A stretch of 64,000 bases of DNA, from the NCBI GenBank assembly GCA_046328525.1, contig JAXLWK010000003.1:992001-1056000 (forward strand). The letters are read 5' to 3'. The stretch's first letter is position 1, and the number at the start of each line of letters is the position of its first letter. A model generated the notes under the pieces. That model worked only from the letters and a program-made list of their open reading frames with translations. It was not told the DNA's origin and searched no databases. The translations under genes and the position numbers were made by a program. Source of the stretch: JBDHWG01 sp046328525. Its GTDB lineage: Bacteria; Chloroflexota; Anaerolineae; Epilineales; JAHCIE01. Of the stretch, positions 1-9,015 are shown piece after piece.

Positions 1-3000
1 TGGATGGTATTGTTGTTCTGGAGCCACTGCGGCAGCGGCGCCGCGTTGGGCAGAGCCACGAACAGGTTGTCGCGCAGATAGACCGCGTTGGTGATGGCGG
101 CGGTGTTCTGGATGAGCACGACGCCGGAGCTGTTGGCAACCAGGGTGTTGTGGCGCAGCTCTATGCCGGATGTGTTGCTGGCGACGGCCTTGCTGCCAGC
201 GCGATCCTGGTAGAACAGCACGTTGCGGACGCGGATGGTGTTCGGGTCGGACAGATCGGTCGAGCCGGCCGTCCCACCGTAGTTGACCTCGATGCTCGTC
301 ACGGCGTTGCGGAGGGTCAGGTTCTCGATGACCACACCCTTGAGGCCGCCCGCCGTGGGCGAGTACTCGGAGGCGGGGAGAACCTGAATACCCGTGCCGC
401 CGTTCGCATCAATAAACACCGCGTCGGGGTCCACGCCGTGGAGGGTGATGAAGTTCTTGCCGGCGTGGAAGATGGCCTTGTCGTAGGTGCCCGGGCCGAC
501 GATGATGGTGTCGCCTGGCGCGCTCGCACTCGTGCCCGCCGCGGCCTTGTCCAGGGCCGCCTGGAGAGTGGCGAAGGCGTTCGTGTTCCAGGTGTGGCCG
601 TCGTTAGCACAGGACGAGCAGTAGTCGTCGTCCACGTAGAGGTTCTGCGCCGCCGTCAAGACCTGCGTCGGCTCACCGACCGCCTTGGCGCCAAGCGCCT
701 CAGCGTCGCCGACGCTGCCGAAGACCGATGGCGCGGCGGGACCGTCGCCATTCTGCACGAACACGGGTAGCTCGTTCAGTGGACGTGGCGCGGGTGACGG
801 GCCGAGATCTAGCTCGTGGCGCATGGCCCGCTTGTAGGCGGTCGTCTCCTTCGCGCTCGCTGCCATCTGCGTCCCGAACGGCACGAGCAGCAGGTCGGAC
901 GACTGGTCGCAGTTAGCATCTGCGCCCGCGGCGTACGGCGCCGACGCCGCTGCGCCGACATTGGAGAGCTGGGCCTGGATAGGATGGTTGGTCGCCAGGC
1001 TCGCGCTGCCCAGGACGAGGTAGGCGCGGCCGCTTACGGTGCCGAGCAGAACGTCATTTAGGCCGTCGGTGTTCACATCGCCGGCGGCGGCAATGAAACC
1101 GTTGGCTGGCACCGGGTAGCCGGTGAAGCTGACGTTGGCCGTCATGCTCATGCTCCAACCACTGGTACGACCGTAGGCAATGCGCGGCGCGTTACCGCTA
1201 CTGTAGGCAAAGTCGGGCAGCTTGTCGCCGTTGACGTCGCCCACCGCCACAATCTGCGCGCCGACCGGCATGTTGGTGTCGCCGGTGAAGCGCGCGTTAG
1301 CGCCCTGGACCGGGTTCACGGCGGTGGGGTTACCGACGCCGACATAGGACGGGCCGCCGAAGAACACGTAGACGCTGGCACTGCTCGCGCCGCTCAGCGC
1401 CTTGTTGGGGTCACCAATGGCGAAGTCAGCATACTGGTCGCCGTTGACGTCGCCGATGCCCGTCGCCACGGCGCCGCTCTTGTCCGTCAGAATGCTCGCC
1501 GCGACAATCGGCCGCGACAGCGTCTGCTGGTCATCCAGGGTGAACTTCTGCTTGGCCGCGAGCGGCCCGCTGGATGGGTTGCTACCCAGGACGAGGTAGA
1601 CGCTCCCCTTGCCATTGGAGCGGTTGGTGACGCCGATCAGGATGTCGCCGTAGCCGTCGCCGTTCACGTCGCCGGCGGGGGCGAGCCACTTGCCGACGTA
1701 GCCGTCGTTGACCGTAAAAATCTTGCCCTTCGACTTGTTCGAGGAATTGATGAGGGTCGTCGGATCGAGGGCGCCCATCGGCCCGACGCGGCTAAAGATG
1801 AGGTAGACCTGGTTGTTGAGCGGGTCGCCAATAAGCAGGTCGCTCAGGCCGTCGCCATTCACGTCGCCGGCCGGGGTGACAAACGCGCCAAGTTGGGCGC
1901 CGGGCTTGCCGACGAACGTGCTGGGCGAGCCCTTCAGGGCCAGGCCGTCGGGCGACAGCGGCCAGCCGCCGGGCTGCCCATACAGGATGGACACGCGGCC
2001 CGAGTCGGCAGCGCCGTTGATGGCCGAGCCAGGCGTGCCGACGGCCATGTCGGCACGGCCGTCGCCGTCTACATCGCCGAGCCAGGTGACCGTCTTGGTG
2101 ATGTCCTCGGTTGGCCCGTTGGGCATCAGCCAGACCGTAGCCTGCTCGATGGGATCCAGGGGTGCGCTGGCAACGCCGCCCTCCAGGGGAACGGGGCGGG
2201 CGGGTAGCGGTACATTGCCGGTGTCGTCGGCGTGGCCCTCGAAGGTCACAGTCTTACCGGCTTGCACTTCAGACGTGGCGTTGGACCACATGTCGCTCGG
2301 CGGGAGCGTGTCGACGATGACCGTAATTTGCCGCACGGCGCCGACAAGACCGCCGGCGTCCACCGCGCGGACGGCCAGGGTGTGGCTACCATACTTCTGG
2401 TCCGCCAGCTTCCACGCGAACTGCCAGTCGCCTATCGTGGGGTAGTCAGGCGTGTAGGTCTTGACAATGCGCCAGGGCTGGTTGTCGATGCTAAGCTGGA
2501 CCGTCGCCAGACCGGCGACCTGCGGGGCGCCGGAGGCCAGGTCCGAGGCTGTCCCGGTGATGGTAACGGTGCTGTAGGTGATGTTCTTGAGCGCCTGCCC
2601 GTCGGCCAGGCTCCCAAAGCTCGCGCTGGGTGGGGTGTTGTCCACGATCATTGCCACGCCCGCGCCCGGCGTCTCGACGTGATTCACGGCATCCGTCGCG
2701 CGGCTGGTGACGCTGTACACCCCGTCGGCGGGCAGCGGCGTCCAGGTGTAGGCCCAGCCGTCCGCGCCCTCGGCCACCTTCCAGCCGCTGTCGTAGGCGG
2801 GCTGGGCCACGCCATTGATATAGCCCTGACCGGTGACGCGCAGTTCGACCTTCGTCGGCCAGGAGGTGGGATCATCGGCGGTTCCACCGAGGGTGAACGC
2901 TGTGCCGTGGACCGCCTGGTTGGGCGTCGGCGCTGCGATGCGCGAACTCGGGTTGTCGGCGTCGATAAGGACGGTCTGCGTCGTGCTAACCGTCTTCATC

Positions 3001-6000
3001 GCTTTGACGATGGTGTCGCTGTAGGGAACGCTGGCCTGCAAGATCGTGCGGGCCGACGCGCCGACATGAGCCTGGACACCGCCACCGATGGTGGACGTCA
3101 TCGCTTCCGTCGCGGCAAGCGGCTTCTGGGTGAGGTTCCAGGAGAAGCCGCCACTCGTAGAGGTCGGCGTCGGCGGCGTGTAGCCGGATGAGCCGCTCTG
3201 CTGGCTGACGGTCAGGCCGCTGAGTGCGGCGGTGTCATAGGATAGGGTCATCGGCTGGTTGACCGCGGCCGTCGTGGTATTGTTGAGATTTAGAACCGTC
3301 TGCAGCGAGTCGCCTGGCTTCAAGAGCGTGTAGGCCGAGCCGTTGTGCGTCGTCGTCGGGGTGACATTCAAAACGAACGACGGGGCGGTATTGGGCGCGT
3401 ACGGGCTGGTGCCGGCGCGCTTTTCCTGCGAGTCTAGCAGGCCGTCGCCGTCGTAGTCGCCCTTGAGGGGGTCGGAGCAGACGTGGGTGACAAGTCCGCT
3501 GGCGAGCTTGACATCCCAGCCGCCGATGACCTTCGCCGTGGCTGCGTCATAGCGGCAGACTTCCTCGCCGTCGGAGAGGCCGTCGGCATCGGTATCCGGG
3601 TTGGTCGGGTCCGTGCCAATCGTCAGCTCCAGGCGGTCGGACAGCCCATCGCCGTCGGTGTCCGCCTTCTTCGGGTCGAGGCTCACCTTGTCGCGGTTAT
3701 CGTACTCGAAGCCGTCGGAGAGGCCGTCGCCGTCGGTGTCCCACTGGGCCGCGTTGGTGCCGAGCGACTGCTCGATCGTGGCCGAGAGGCCGTCAGCATC
3801 CTTGTCGGGGTTCCAGGCCGGGTAGGTGCTGTTGTCGATGGGGTTCTTGACATCCCACGTCCATAGCGCGTCCAGCGTCGCGGGCACGGCATCCATGGTC
3901 ACGGACGCGCGCGCGTCCTGGTAGTTCTCCGGATCCTGGGTCTTGTCGGGTCCCTTGCTGTAGTTGATATCGGCGCTGCACGTGAAGCCGACGCCGGCGT
4001 ACCAGCACTTCTGGTAGCGAAGGTCCGCCTCGAGCTGGCTCAGGAAGGGGAACGTCAGGTTTCGGCCCGCGTCCTTCATGTTAAACGTCATGGACGTGGT
4101 GTTGTAGCAGCGCTTGTACTTCTGCCCGTCAACCTTGCTGTCGCTGTCGCAGAAGCCCTGGGGATTGGCGTCGTTGCCGGTCGTCACCGCCGAGTTCTTG
4201 ACGCTGAAATTGCTCGTCCACGCCGGCGGGTTGCCGTTGAACGAGTCGGAGTCCTGCGCCATCTCGGCGAACGCCCAGCTCTGTTTCACATCGTCCAGGT
4301 TGCCCTGGCGCATGTGCCAGTAGTCCTTCTTGATGGCGATGTTGGTGTTCGCGGTCAGCGTCGTGACCATCGTCATCGTAATCTCGTAGGTTGTGAGATT
4401 GTCCGCGATGGACCCAAACGCCGTCTGATTGGCCGGGTTCGAGTGAACCGTCAGGCTTGGTTGCGAGGGTACGGCGGCGACGTCAGGATCGTTGACCAGC
4501 ATATCTATCTTGAGAATGGCTTCGCTCAGCCACTCTATCAAGTGCTGGAAGGTGTGCATCGGGTTCCAGTCGCCGCTGATCACGGCGACTATGAGATACG
4601 TCACTATTAAGATGATTAGCTCTATCAAGAAGCCAACGCCGGTGCTGGCGGTCAGCGCGATGATGGTGTCGAGGACGAACATGAACACGGTGAGGACCGT
4701 GCTGGCGATAGTCTGCGCCAACAACGTGTCCTGCTGCATGCTGTTGATGTCGCCACCGTTGTTCTTATGCCAGATGAGCCAGGTAGCCACAACGGCTATC
4801 GCCGTGACGACCCCCCCAATCACAACCATCTTAATCTTGGCCCGCTTGACCCCGCTGGCGATCGCCTTGGGATTGGCGAAGATATCTTGGACGGGGTTCG
4901 GATGCATTTTCAGCTCGCGCCGCACGATCCACTGCAGCTCCGCATTTCGCGAGCGGAAGGAGAAAGCATAGAATGGCCCCACGAGCGCAGCCGCGATTCG
5001 ATAGCCTATCTTGGCATCGTAGCGGACGAGGCGGGCCGCCCAGAAGTTCGCATACTTCATCATGGTGATCGCGTAGCTAACGTAGCGAAACATGGGCGCG
5101 ACAAGGAGCTTCGCAAAGGCCTGTATTGTCACCCCTAGCCCCAGGCTGTCAGCCCAGTTATCCAGCGCTTGCGATGTGCCCTTGTTCTTGATGTCGAGAA
5201 CAAGGGCATCGAGCTTGTAGGCGGTGCGCAGATAGGCGGGCAGCGTGTGCGTGCCCGGCGCGAAGAAGACTTGCAGGTCGGATGGGTTCGCCGTCTGGAC
5301 GACGTCAGGCGTTGGCTCGCCGTCGACGCTCATGACTCGGCTACGGCCTTGGTAGTAGGAGCCGAAGAGCGCCATCATCATCGTCGCATCGTCGGCTTGG
5401 GAATCACTCGGATAGCGCCGTTGAATCTCGGCCTGTCCCTCGTCCACCGGGAGCGCCTGCCAGGCGGGACTGTTGGTCGAGGCGTCGATTCGGCAGCCGT
5501 ACTCGGTGAGTTGCACACTGCGCATGACGCGCACCGACGACTGCCCCAGCTGGAAGCCGAAAACGATGGGGTTGCCGCTCTGTACGGTCTTGTCGCCGTT
5601 CGTGACGGTCACGAGGCCTGTCTGCGTCGGGTCGAGGCTGCTGTTTGTCTCTTCGTAGGCGGTCACGAGCGTCGGCGTCATCGCGTTCGTGGCGCCCGCT
5701 TTGCACTCAATGTAGTGCTGGTTCAGGAATGCGACGGTCGTCGTCATCGCGGTCGCCGACAACGCTTCGTCCGTGTGCGAGTAGTAGCCCAGGTTCGTGA
5801 TGGTCACCTTGGGGTCCACGTACCACGTGTCGGTGATGGTCTGCCCAGCCGTGGGGTGGGCGAACCTGTCAACGATCTGGGGCAGTGTCGGGTTCAAAGC
5901 CCCCAGGAACGTCGGCGCCAGCCCCGACAGCAGGTTGAACATCACCTTGCCTTCGTCGTCAACCGCCGGATTCGTAGTCGTCTCCGGCGCCGTCGTGCCG

Positions 6001-8204
6001 AAGAGAGCGACCTGGACGTTCTTGCTCTCCGACACCTCCAAGCCCGTGACACGGAACAGAGACTCGTAATAGGCCGAGACCACCGAAGGCTCGGTGTCAA
6101 TCTCGCAGTTGCTGGCGTCGGCCGGCTTGCTGGAGTCCTTGCAGTTGGTGTAGCTGTCGAGCTGCGCCTGCGTCAGCCACAGGAGGCGGCCTTCCGTCAG
6201 CTTGAGCCCCGTGCCGACTTCGTTGGCCGTGAACGCAATATGCCCGGAGAATGCAGTGACCTGGCCGCCGGCGCCGACGGTCTGGAGCGGCACTGTGAGC
6301 TGGTAGTAGGTCTTGTCGTCGCTTTGGGTGCTGGCGATGCTGTATTCCTCGGCCAGGGAGGGGTTGACCGGGCTGTTAATTTGCAGCACGGGCAGGAGCT
6401 GCACATCCTGGGTAGAGTGGTTCAGGTCCTGGACCTGGCCCGCGCTATCGTCCGGCCAGTCCAGCGACGTCAGACCATAGCGAAGATGAGTCGTATCGGA
6501 CGGTTGCACCTGGACGTCGACGTAGACCACCGTGTCGGGGTGGGCGCCATTGATGTCAACTTCTATCGCTGGCCGGTAGGCCAGGGTGTTGTTGTCGGTC
6601 GCCGAGAGGTCGTCGGCGTTGAGGACACCGTCGTTGTCAATGTCATCATCCCAGGCATCGGGGATGCCGTCGCCGTCAATGTCGCTGCAGGTGAGCTTCC
6701 CCGGCGTACTATCAACGTAACAGACCGAGCCGTCGTCAATGCCGTCGAGATTAGTGTCCGCGGCCAGCGGGTTGAGGAGCCACGTCTTGCCGTGGCTATC
6801 CGTATAGCCCTGCACTTCAAGGGTGTCGGTGATGGTGTCATCGTCCGAATCGACATTCGTGAAGTCGGTGCCGGTGCACCACTCGTCGCTGTTCTTAAGG
6901 CCATCCCGGTCGTCGTCGCCCTCCGGGTTCACCCCCTGGTCAACGTACAGTATTCGGCAGTCATTCATCCCGGCGTTGGATGACCCCAACGGTGCGCCCT
7001 GCGCCGCCACGCTCTTCGGGCTTTCTGGTAGAGGCGGCGCCAGGCGGGACAGGAGGTTCTGTGCCGCCGGCTCGTCGCTTGCCGTCCCGGTCAGTGTCGA
7101 GATGGCCTTGTCTAGCGGCGGCGAGGCGCTCTGGCGCGCGATCTGATTGCTGAACCGCACCGTCAGCGCGGCCTGCGCCAGGGGCGCGCCGAGCATGGAC
7201 AGGATTGTGGCGACCGCAATCGCGGTGTACAGCGGTCGGCTGTTGCGGCTGCGCACGAGGAGAACGACGAACGCGCCCAGCGCAATAAGCGCGAGCGCGT
7301 AAAACGCCAGGGGCGGCGGGTTTGGCCCACTGCGCCCGGTGGGCGTGCGCGCGGGGGCGGAAGGGGCGGCTGGCAGCGCCAGCGCGCCATCAGCGCCTGT
7401 GACCGGCGCCAGGATCGGCGGGACGTGCTCGTCATACCGCGAGAAATCTACCACCAGGTGGACCTGAGCGTCCTGGGTGGCGCTGGTTTGTGGCAGCGAC
7501 AGGTCCAGGATCTCGCGGCGCGGGCGGCCGTCGCCGTCCACCCATAGCTCACCCTGGCCGCTCATTCGCTCATAGAGCGGCGAACGCCCGAGCTTGACGC
7601 CGTCGGGTATCTGGCCCGCCAGGAGAGTCTCCATTCGCTGGAGCTGATAGTCGGCGTAGCGCGGGCCATCGAAGCGGAAGGTGTACCGGGCCATGCTCCC
7701 GGCTGCCGTCTGCACGGAGCCGGCCTGAGCGACATCGGCCACTGCGGCCAGGTAGCCGAGGTAGTCGCCCTGCGGCGCCGTCGCGCCGAGCGGGTCATCC
7801 ACCTTTTGCCACTTGCCGCCATAGCCGACGTAGGCATTGCCGTTCACCAGCAGTAGCTGGACGGCAGCGCCTTTCTTGTCTGTGCCGAGCGACAGCCGCG
7901 CGTCGGCGGGTACGTCCGAAGCCGCGCCTTCTGGCCGGGCCACGTCGCCTTCGACGCGCAGCGCCACTTTCTCATCGCTCCGTCCAGCGTTCACGGGCAC
8001 GGCGCGTGGAATGAGGGTTTGCTGGGCGTCGGCCGTGACGTGATAGCTGGCCGCAGCGCGCGCCTGCCGCAGCGCGTCGGCGATGGCGTCAGTGGGTGGC
8101 GCGGGCGCGGCGCGGGTCAAGGTATAGCCGGCCGCAAGGACGACCAGCAGTGTTGGCACAAACGCGAGCAGCATGGCGGTTAAGCGACGACGGCGAAGAC
8201 TCAT
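1..8204 (-). CDS. Giant multidomain surface/secreted protein (C-terminus beyond window)
   Basis: The reading frame is open from an ATG at 8204 to the left edge, giving at least 2,734 residues; frame continuity was checked at several points. A strong ribosome site (GGAGGT, 8211-8216) sits 6 nt before the start. Visible parts, by approximate residue: an N-terminal hydrophobic export segment (9-30); a LolA/LppX-like beta domain (35-250); two hydrophobic segments (295-340); calcium-binding thrombospondin-type-3-like DxDxDG repeats (415-540); three or four membrane helices (1120-1213); a second DxDGDGLSD repeat block (1468-1595); Ig-like modules (about 1700-2030); FG-GAP/integrin-alpha-like GDVNGDG repeats (2035-2390); and the start of a right-handed beta-helix (from about 2520). 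Adhesion or surface display is inferred; no catalytic domain was recognised. The mid-protein membrane helices are odd for a purely secreted protein. Confidence 0.85.
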   Translation of the reverse strand, partial: MSLRRRRLTAMLLAFVPTLLVVLAAGYTLTRAAPAPPTDAIADALRQARAAASYHVTADAQQTLIPRAVPVNAGRSDEKVALRVEGDVARPEGAASDVPADARLSLGTDKKGAAVQLLLVNGNAYVGYGGKWQKVDDPLGATAPQGDYLGYLAAVADVAQAGSVQTAAGSMARYTFRFDGPRYADYQLQRMETLLAGQIPDGVKLGRSPLYERMSGQGELWVDGDGRPRREILDLSLPQTSATQDAQVHLVVDFSRYDEHVPPILAPVTGADGALALPAAPSAPARTPTGRSGPNPPPLAFYALALIALGAFVVLLVRSRNSRPLYTAIAVATILSMLGAPLAQAALTVRFSNQIARQSASPPLDKAISTLTGTASDEPAAQNLLSRLAPPLPESPKSVAAQGAPLGSSNAGMNDCRILYVDQGVNPEGDDDRDGLKNSDEWCTGTDFTNVDSDDDTITDTLEVQGYTDSHGKTWLLNPLAADTNLDGIDDGSVCYVDSTPGKLTCSDIDGDGIPDAWDDDIDNDGVLNADDLSATDNNTLAYRPAIEVDINGAHPDTVVYVDVQVQPSDTTHLRYGLTSLDWPDDSAGQVQDLNHSTQDVQLLPVLQINSPVNPSLAEEYSIASTQSDDKTYYQLTVPLQTVGAGGQVTAFSGHIAFTANEVGTGLKLTEGRLLWLTQAQLDSYTNCKDSSKPADASNCEIDTEPSVVSAYYESLFRVTGLEVSESKNVQVALFGTTAPETTTNPAVDDEGKVMFNLLSGLAPTFLGALNPTLPQIVDRFAHPTAGQTITDTWYVDPKVTITNLGYYSHTDEALSATAMTTTVAFLNQHYIECKAGATNAMTPTLVTAYEETNSSLDPTQTGLVTVTNGDKTVQSGNPIVFGFQLGQSSVRVMRSVQLTEYGCRIDASTNSPAWQALPVDEGQAEIQRRYPSDSQADDATMMMALFGSYYQGRSRVMSVDGEPTPDVVQTANPSDLQVFFAPGTHTLPAYLRTAYKLDALVLDIKNKGTSQALDNWADSLGLGVTIQAFAKLLVAPMFRYVSYAITMMKYANFWAARLVRYDAKIGYRIAAALVGPFYAFSFRSRNAELQWIVRRELKMHPNPVQDIFANPKAIASGVKRAKIKMVVIGGVVTAIAVVATWLIWHKNNGGDINSMQQDTLLAQTIASTVLTVFMFVLDTIIALTASTGVGFLIELIILIVTYLIVAVISGDWNPMHTFQHLIEWLSEAILKIDMLVNDPDVAAVPSQPSLTVHSNPANQTAFGSIADNLTTYEITMTMVTTLTANTNIAIKKDYWHMRQGNLDDVKQSWAFAEMAQDSDSFNGNPPAWTSNFSVKNSAVTTGNDANPQGFCDSDSKVDGQKYKRCYNTTSMTFNMKDAGRNLTFPFLSQLEADLRYQKCWYAGVGFTCSADINYSKGPDKTQDPENYQDARASVTMDAVPATLDALWTWDVKNPIDNSTYPAWNPDKDADGLSATIEQSLGTNAAQWDTDGDGLSDGFEYDNRDKVSLDPKKADTDGDGLSDRLELTIGTDPTNPDTDADGLSDGEEVCRYDAATAKVIGGWDVKLASGLVTHVCSDPLKGDYDGDGLLDSQEKRAGTSPYAPNTAPSFVLNVTPTTTHNGSAYTLLKPGDSLQTVLNLNNTTTAAVNQPMTLSYDTAALSGLTVSQQSGSSGYTPPTPTSTSGGFSWNLTQKPLAATEAMTSTIGGGVQAHVGASARTILQASVPYSDTIVKAMKTVSTTQTVLIDADNPSSRIAAPTPNQAVHGTAFTLGGTADDPTSWPTKVELRVTGQGYINGVAQPAYDSGWKVAEGADGWAYTWTPLPADGVYSVTSRATDAVNHVETPGAGVAMIVDNTPPSASFGSLADGQALKNITYSTVTITGTASDLASGAPQVAGLATVQLSIDNQPWRIVKTYTPDYPTIGDWQFAWKLADQKYGSHTLAVRAVDAGGLVGAVRQITVIVDTLPPSDMWSNATSEVQAGKTVTFEGHADDTGNVPLPARPVPLEGGVASAPLDPIEQATVWLMPNGPTEDITKTVTWLGDVDGDGRADMAVGTPGSAINGAADSGRVSILYGQPGGWPLSPDGLALKGSPSTFVGKPGAQLGAFVTPAGDVNGDGLSDLLIGDPLNNQVYLIFSRVGPMGALDPTTLINSSNKSKGKIFTVNDGYVGKWLAPAGDVNGDGYGDILIGVTNRSNGKGSVYLVLGSNPSSGPLAAKQKFTLDDQQTLSRPIVAASILTDKSGAVATGIGDVNGDQYADFAIGDPNKALSGASSASVYVFFGGPSYVGVGNPTAVNPVQGANARFTGDTNMPVGAQIVAVGDVNGDKLPDFAYSSGNAPRIAYGRTSGWSMSMTANVSFTGYPVPANGFIAAAGDVNTDGLNDVLLGTVSGRAYLVLGSASLATNHPIQAQLSNVGAAASAPYAAGADANCDQSSDLLLVPFGTQMAASAKETTAYKRAMRHELDLGPSPAPRPLNELPVFVQNGDGPAAPSVFGSVGDAEALGAKAVGEPTQVLTAAQNLYVDDDYCSSCANDGHTWNTNAFATLQAALDKAAAGTSASAPGDTIIVGPGTYDKAIFHAGKNFITLHGVDPDAVFIDANGGTGIQVLPASEYSPTAGGLKGVVIENLTLRNAVTSIEVNYGGTAGSTDLSDPNTIRVRNVLFYQDRAGSKAVASNTSGIELRHNTLVANSSGVVLIQNTAAITNAVYLRDNLFVALPNAAPLPQWLQNNNTI

Positions 8205-8619
8205 TCCAGCACCTCCTTGCAGACGCAGCAGCGGGTGAGGTTGAATGCGGGGAGTAGGCGACGCGAGGGCAGATGTGGCAGCGTTGCCACTCGGGGACCC
8301 CAAATCACGGGCACTCAGCTTTCGTTAAAAGCCCAGCCGGGCGAAGATGAATCGTTCACGTCTGGGCGAGCCGCTCACGCGGCCCAACCAGCGAGGGCGA
8401 AAGAAGCCCCTGAAGTAAACTGTAGCAGACAAACGTAGCGAAATCGTAGCGGCGGGGGGAGCAGAGGGGGGTCTCCACGCTATCGTGTAGAGCTACCGGA
8501 GGGGGAACGACGAGGCTGAACTGTGTAACAATCGCGACAATCCGGTCTAGGAACCGCAATTCGTAGTCATCCTGGCGTACCAGTGGGTTTCTTCTGCGGT
8601 ATAATGAGACTGTGGAGTG
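8205..8619. other. Intergenic region upstream of the giant gene
   Basis: No credible gene is seen in these 415 bases. The stretch contains the 11-bp-spaced GTAGCG repeats described separately (8420-8453). A TATAAT hexamer on the + strand at 8600-8605 has no convincing -35 element and no + strand gene after it. The giant gene would have a leader of roughly 210 nt if it starts from the repeat-associated promoter. Confidence 0.6.
8420..8453 (-). promoter_or_regulatory. Candidate SARP-type promoter for the giant gene
   Basis: Read on the - strand, two heptamers CCGCTAC and TCGCTAC are separated by 4 bp (11-bp period). After 10 bp comes a -10-like TACAGT (8425-8420). A further degenerate copy (CTGCTAC) overlaps the spacer. 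Exactly the same arrangement occurs at 8874-8907. SARP activators of Streptomyces are known to bind heptamer direct repeats with 11-bp period placed just upstream of the -10 element, and a SARP-type gene lies at 9016. The regulatory link is inferred. Confidence 0.5.
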
Positions 8620-8838
8620 CTATGGAGACCTGCGGGGGGCCTCCTCGATAGATGACGGCTGTAGTGGCCCACCTGTCTCTGCCTGCAGAAAGGCGAGCAA
8701 TGCGTCCAGGCTGGAAAACACCTGGCGATCGCCTGTGTGTGGGCTTTCCAGGGATACCCGCCAGGCAGGCCGATCCTGATTCCCTACCTCCCATATGCGC
8801 AGCATGTAAGCCAGGTAGCGTGGATGCTCGGCGCTCAT
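8620..8838 (-). CDS. Small conserved protein, 72 residues
   Basis: This short protein has an ATG at 8838 with AAGGAG 5 nt upstream. It is not exported and has no membrane segment. The pattern (a W-E-V segment, then WRVSLESPHTGDRQVF, then SLDALLAFL) resembles small proteins I associate with Chloroflexota regulators and enzymes, but no function is known to me. It is divergent from the SARP regulator at 9016 and has a candidate SARP-type promoter immediately upstream (8874-8907), so it may be a regulator target or partner. Two longer overlapping readings of the region are less likely because they lack this ribosome site. Confidence 0.7.
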   Translation of the reverse strand: MSAEHPRYLAYMLRIWEVGNQDRPAWRVSLESPHTGDRQVFSSLDALLAFLQAETGGPLQPSSIEEAPRRSP

Positions 8839-8873
8839 AACAGCTCCTTCGGCGGCCCGTGTTACTTGGCCTT

Positions 8874-8907
8874 AGCATATCAAACAGCCGTAGCGAGATC
8901 GTAGCGA
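8874..8907 (-). promoter_or_regulatory. Candidate SARP-type promoter for the small gene
   Basis: On the - strand TCGCTAC-GATC-TCGCTAC (8907-8890) is followed by 10 bp and a -10-like TATGCT (8879-8874). The start codon of the small gene is 36 nt further. The arrangement is the same, base for base in spacing, as at 8420-8453. It also lies about 110 bp upstream of the divergent regulator gene, so autoregulation is possible. Confidence 0.55.
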
Positions 8908-9015
8908 GGCGGACGGGAACTCGGCTGCACTGAACGCGCTTTTTGCCCGTCCGCTGCCAGTGGCCCTTGCTGACACTACCAGGTTCCGGCGTAGGTTCTT
9001 TGGGGGAGAAGAACT

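Noticed and set aside
5071..5095. Further GTAGC..GTAGCG pair resembling the SARP boxes
   Set aside because: Lies inside the giant coding region, spacing is not 11 bp, and the hexamer is common here as antisense of Tyr/Ala codons.
5169..6983. 604-codon open frame on the + strand
   Set aside because: It is antisense to the giant surface-protein gene, has Arg/Val/Gly-rich shadow composition and no recognisable domain; the - strand frame has coherent domains throughout.
8600..8605. TATAAT on the + strand as promoter for a + strand gene or small RNA
   Set aside because: No -35 at a proper distance, and only the antisense of the small - strand gene follows; not enough to call an RNA.
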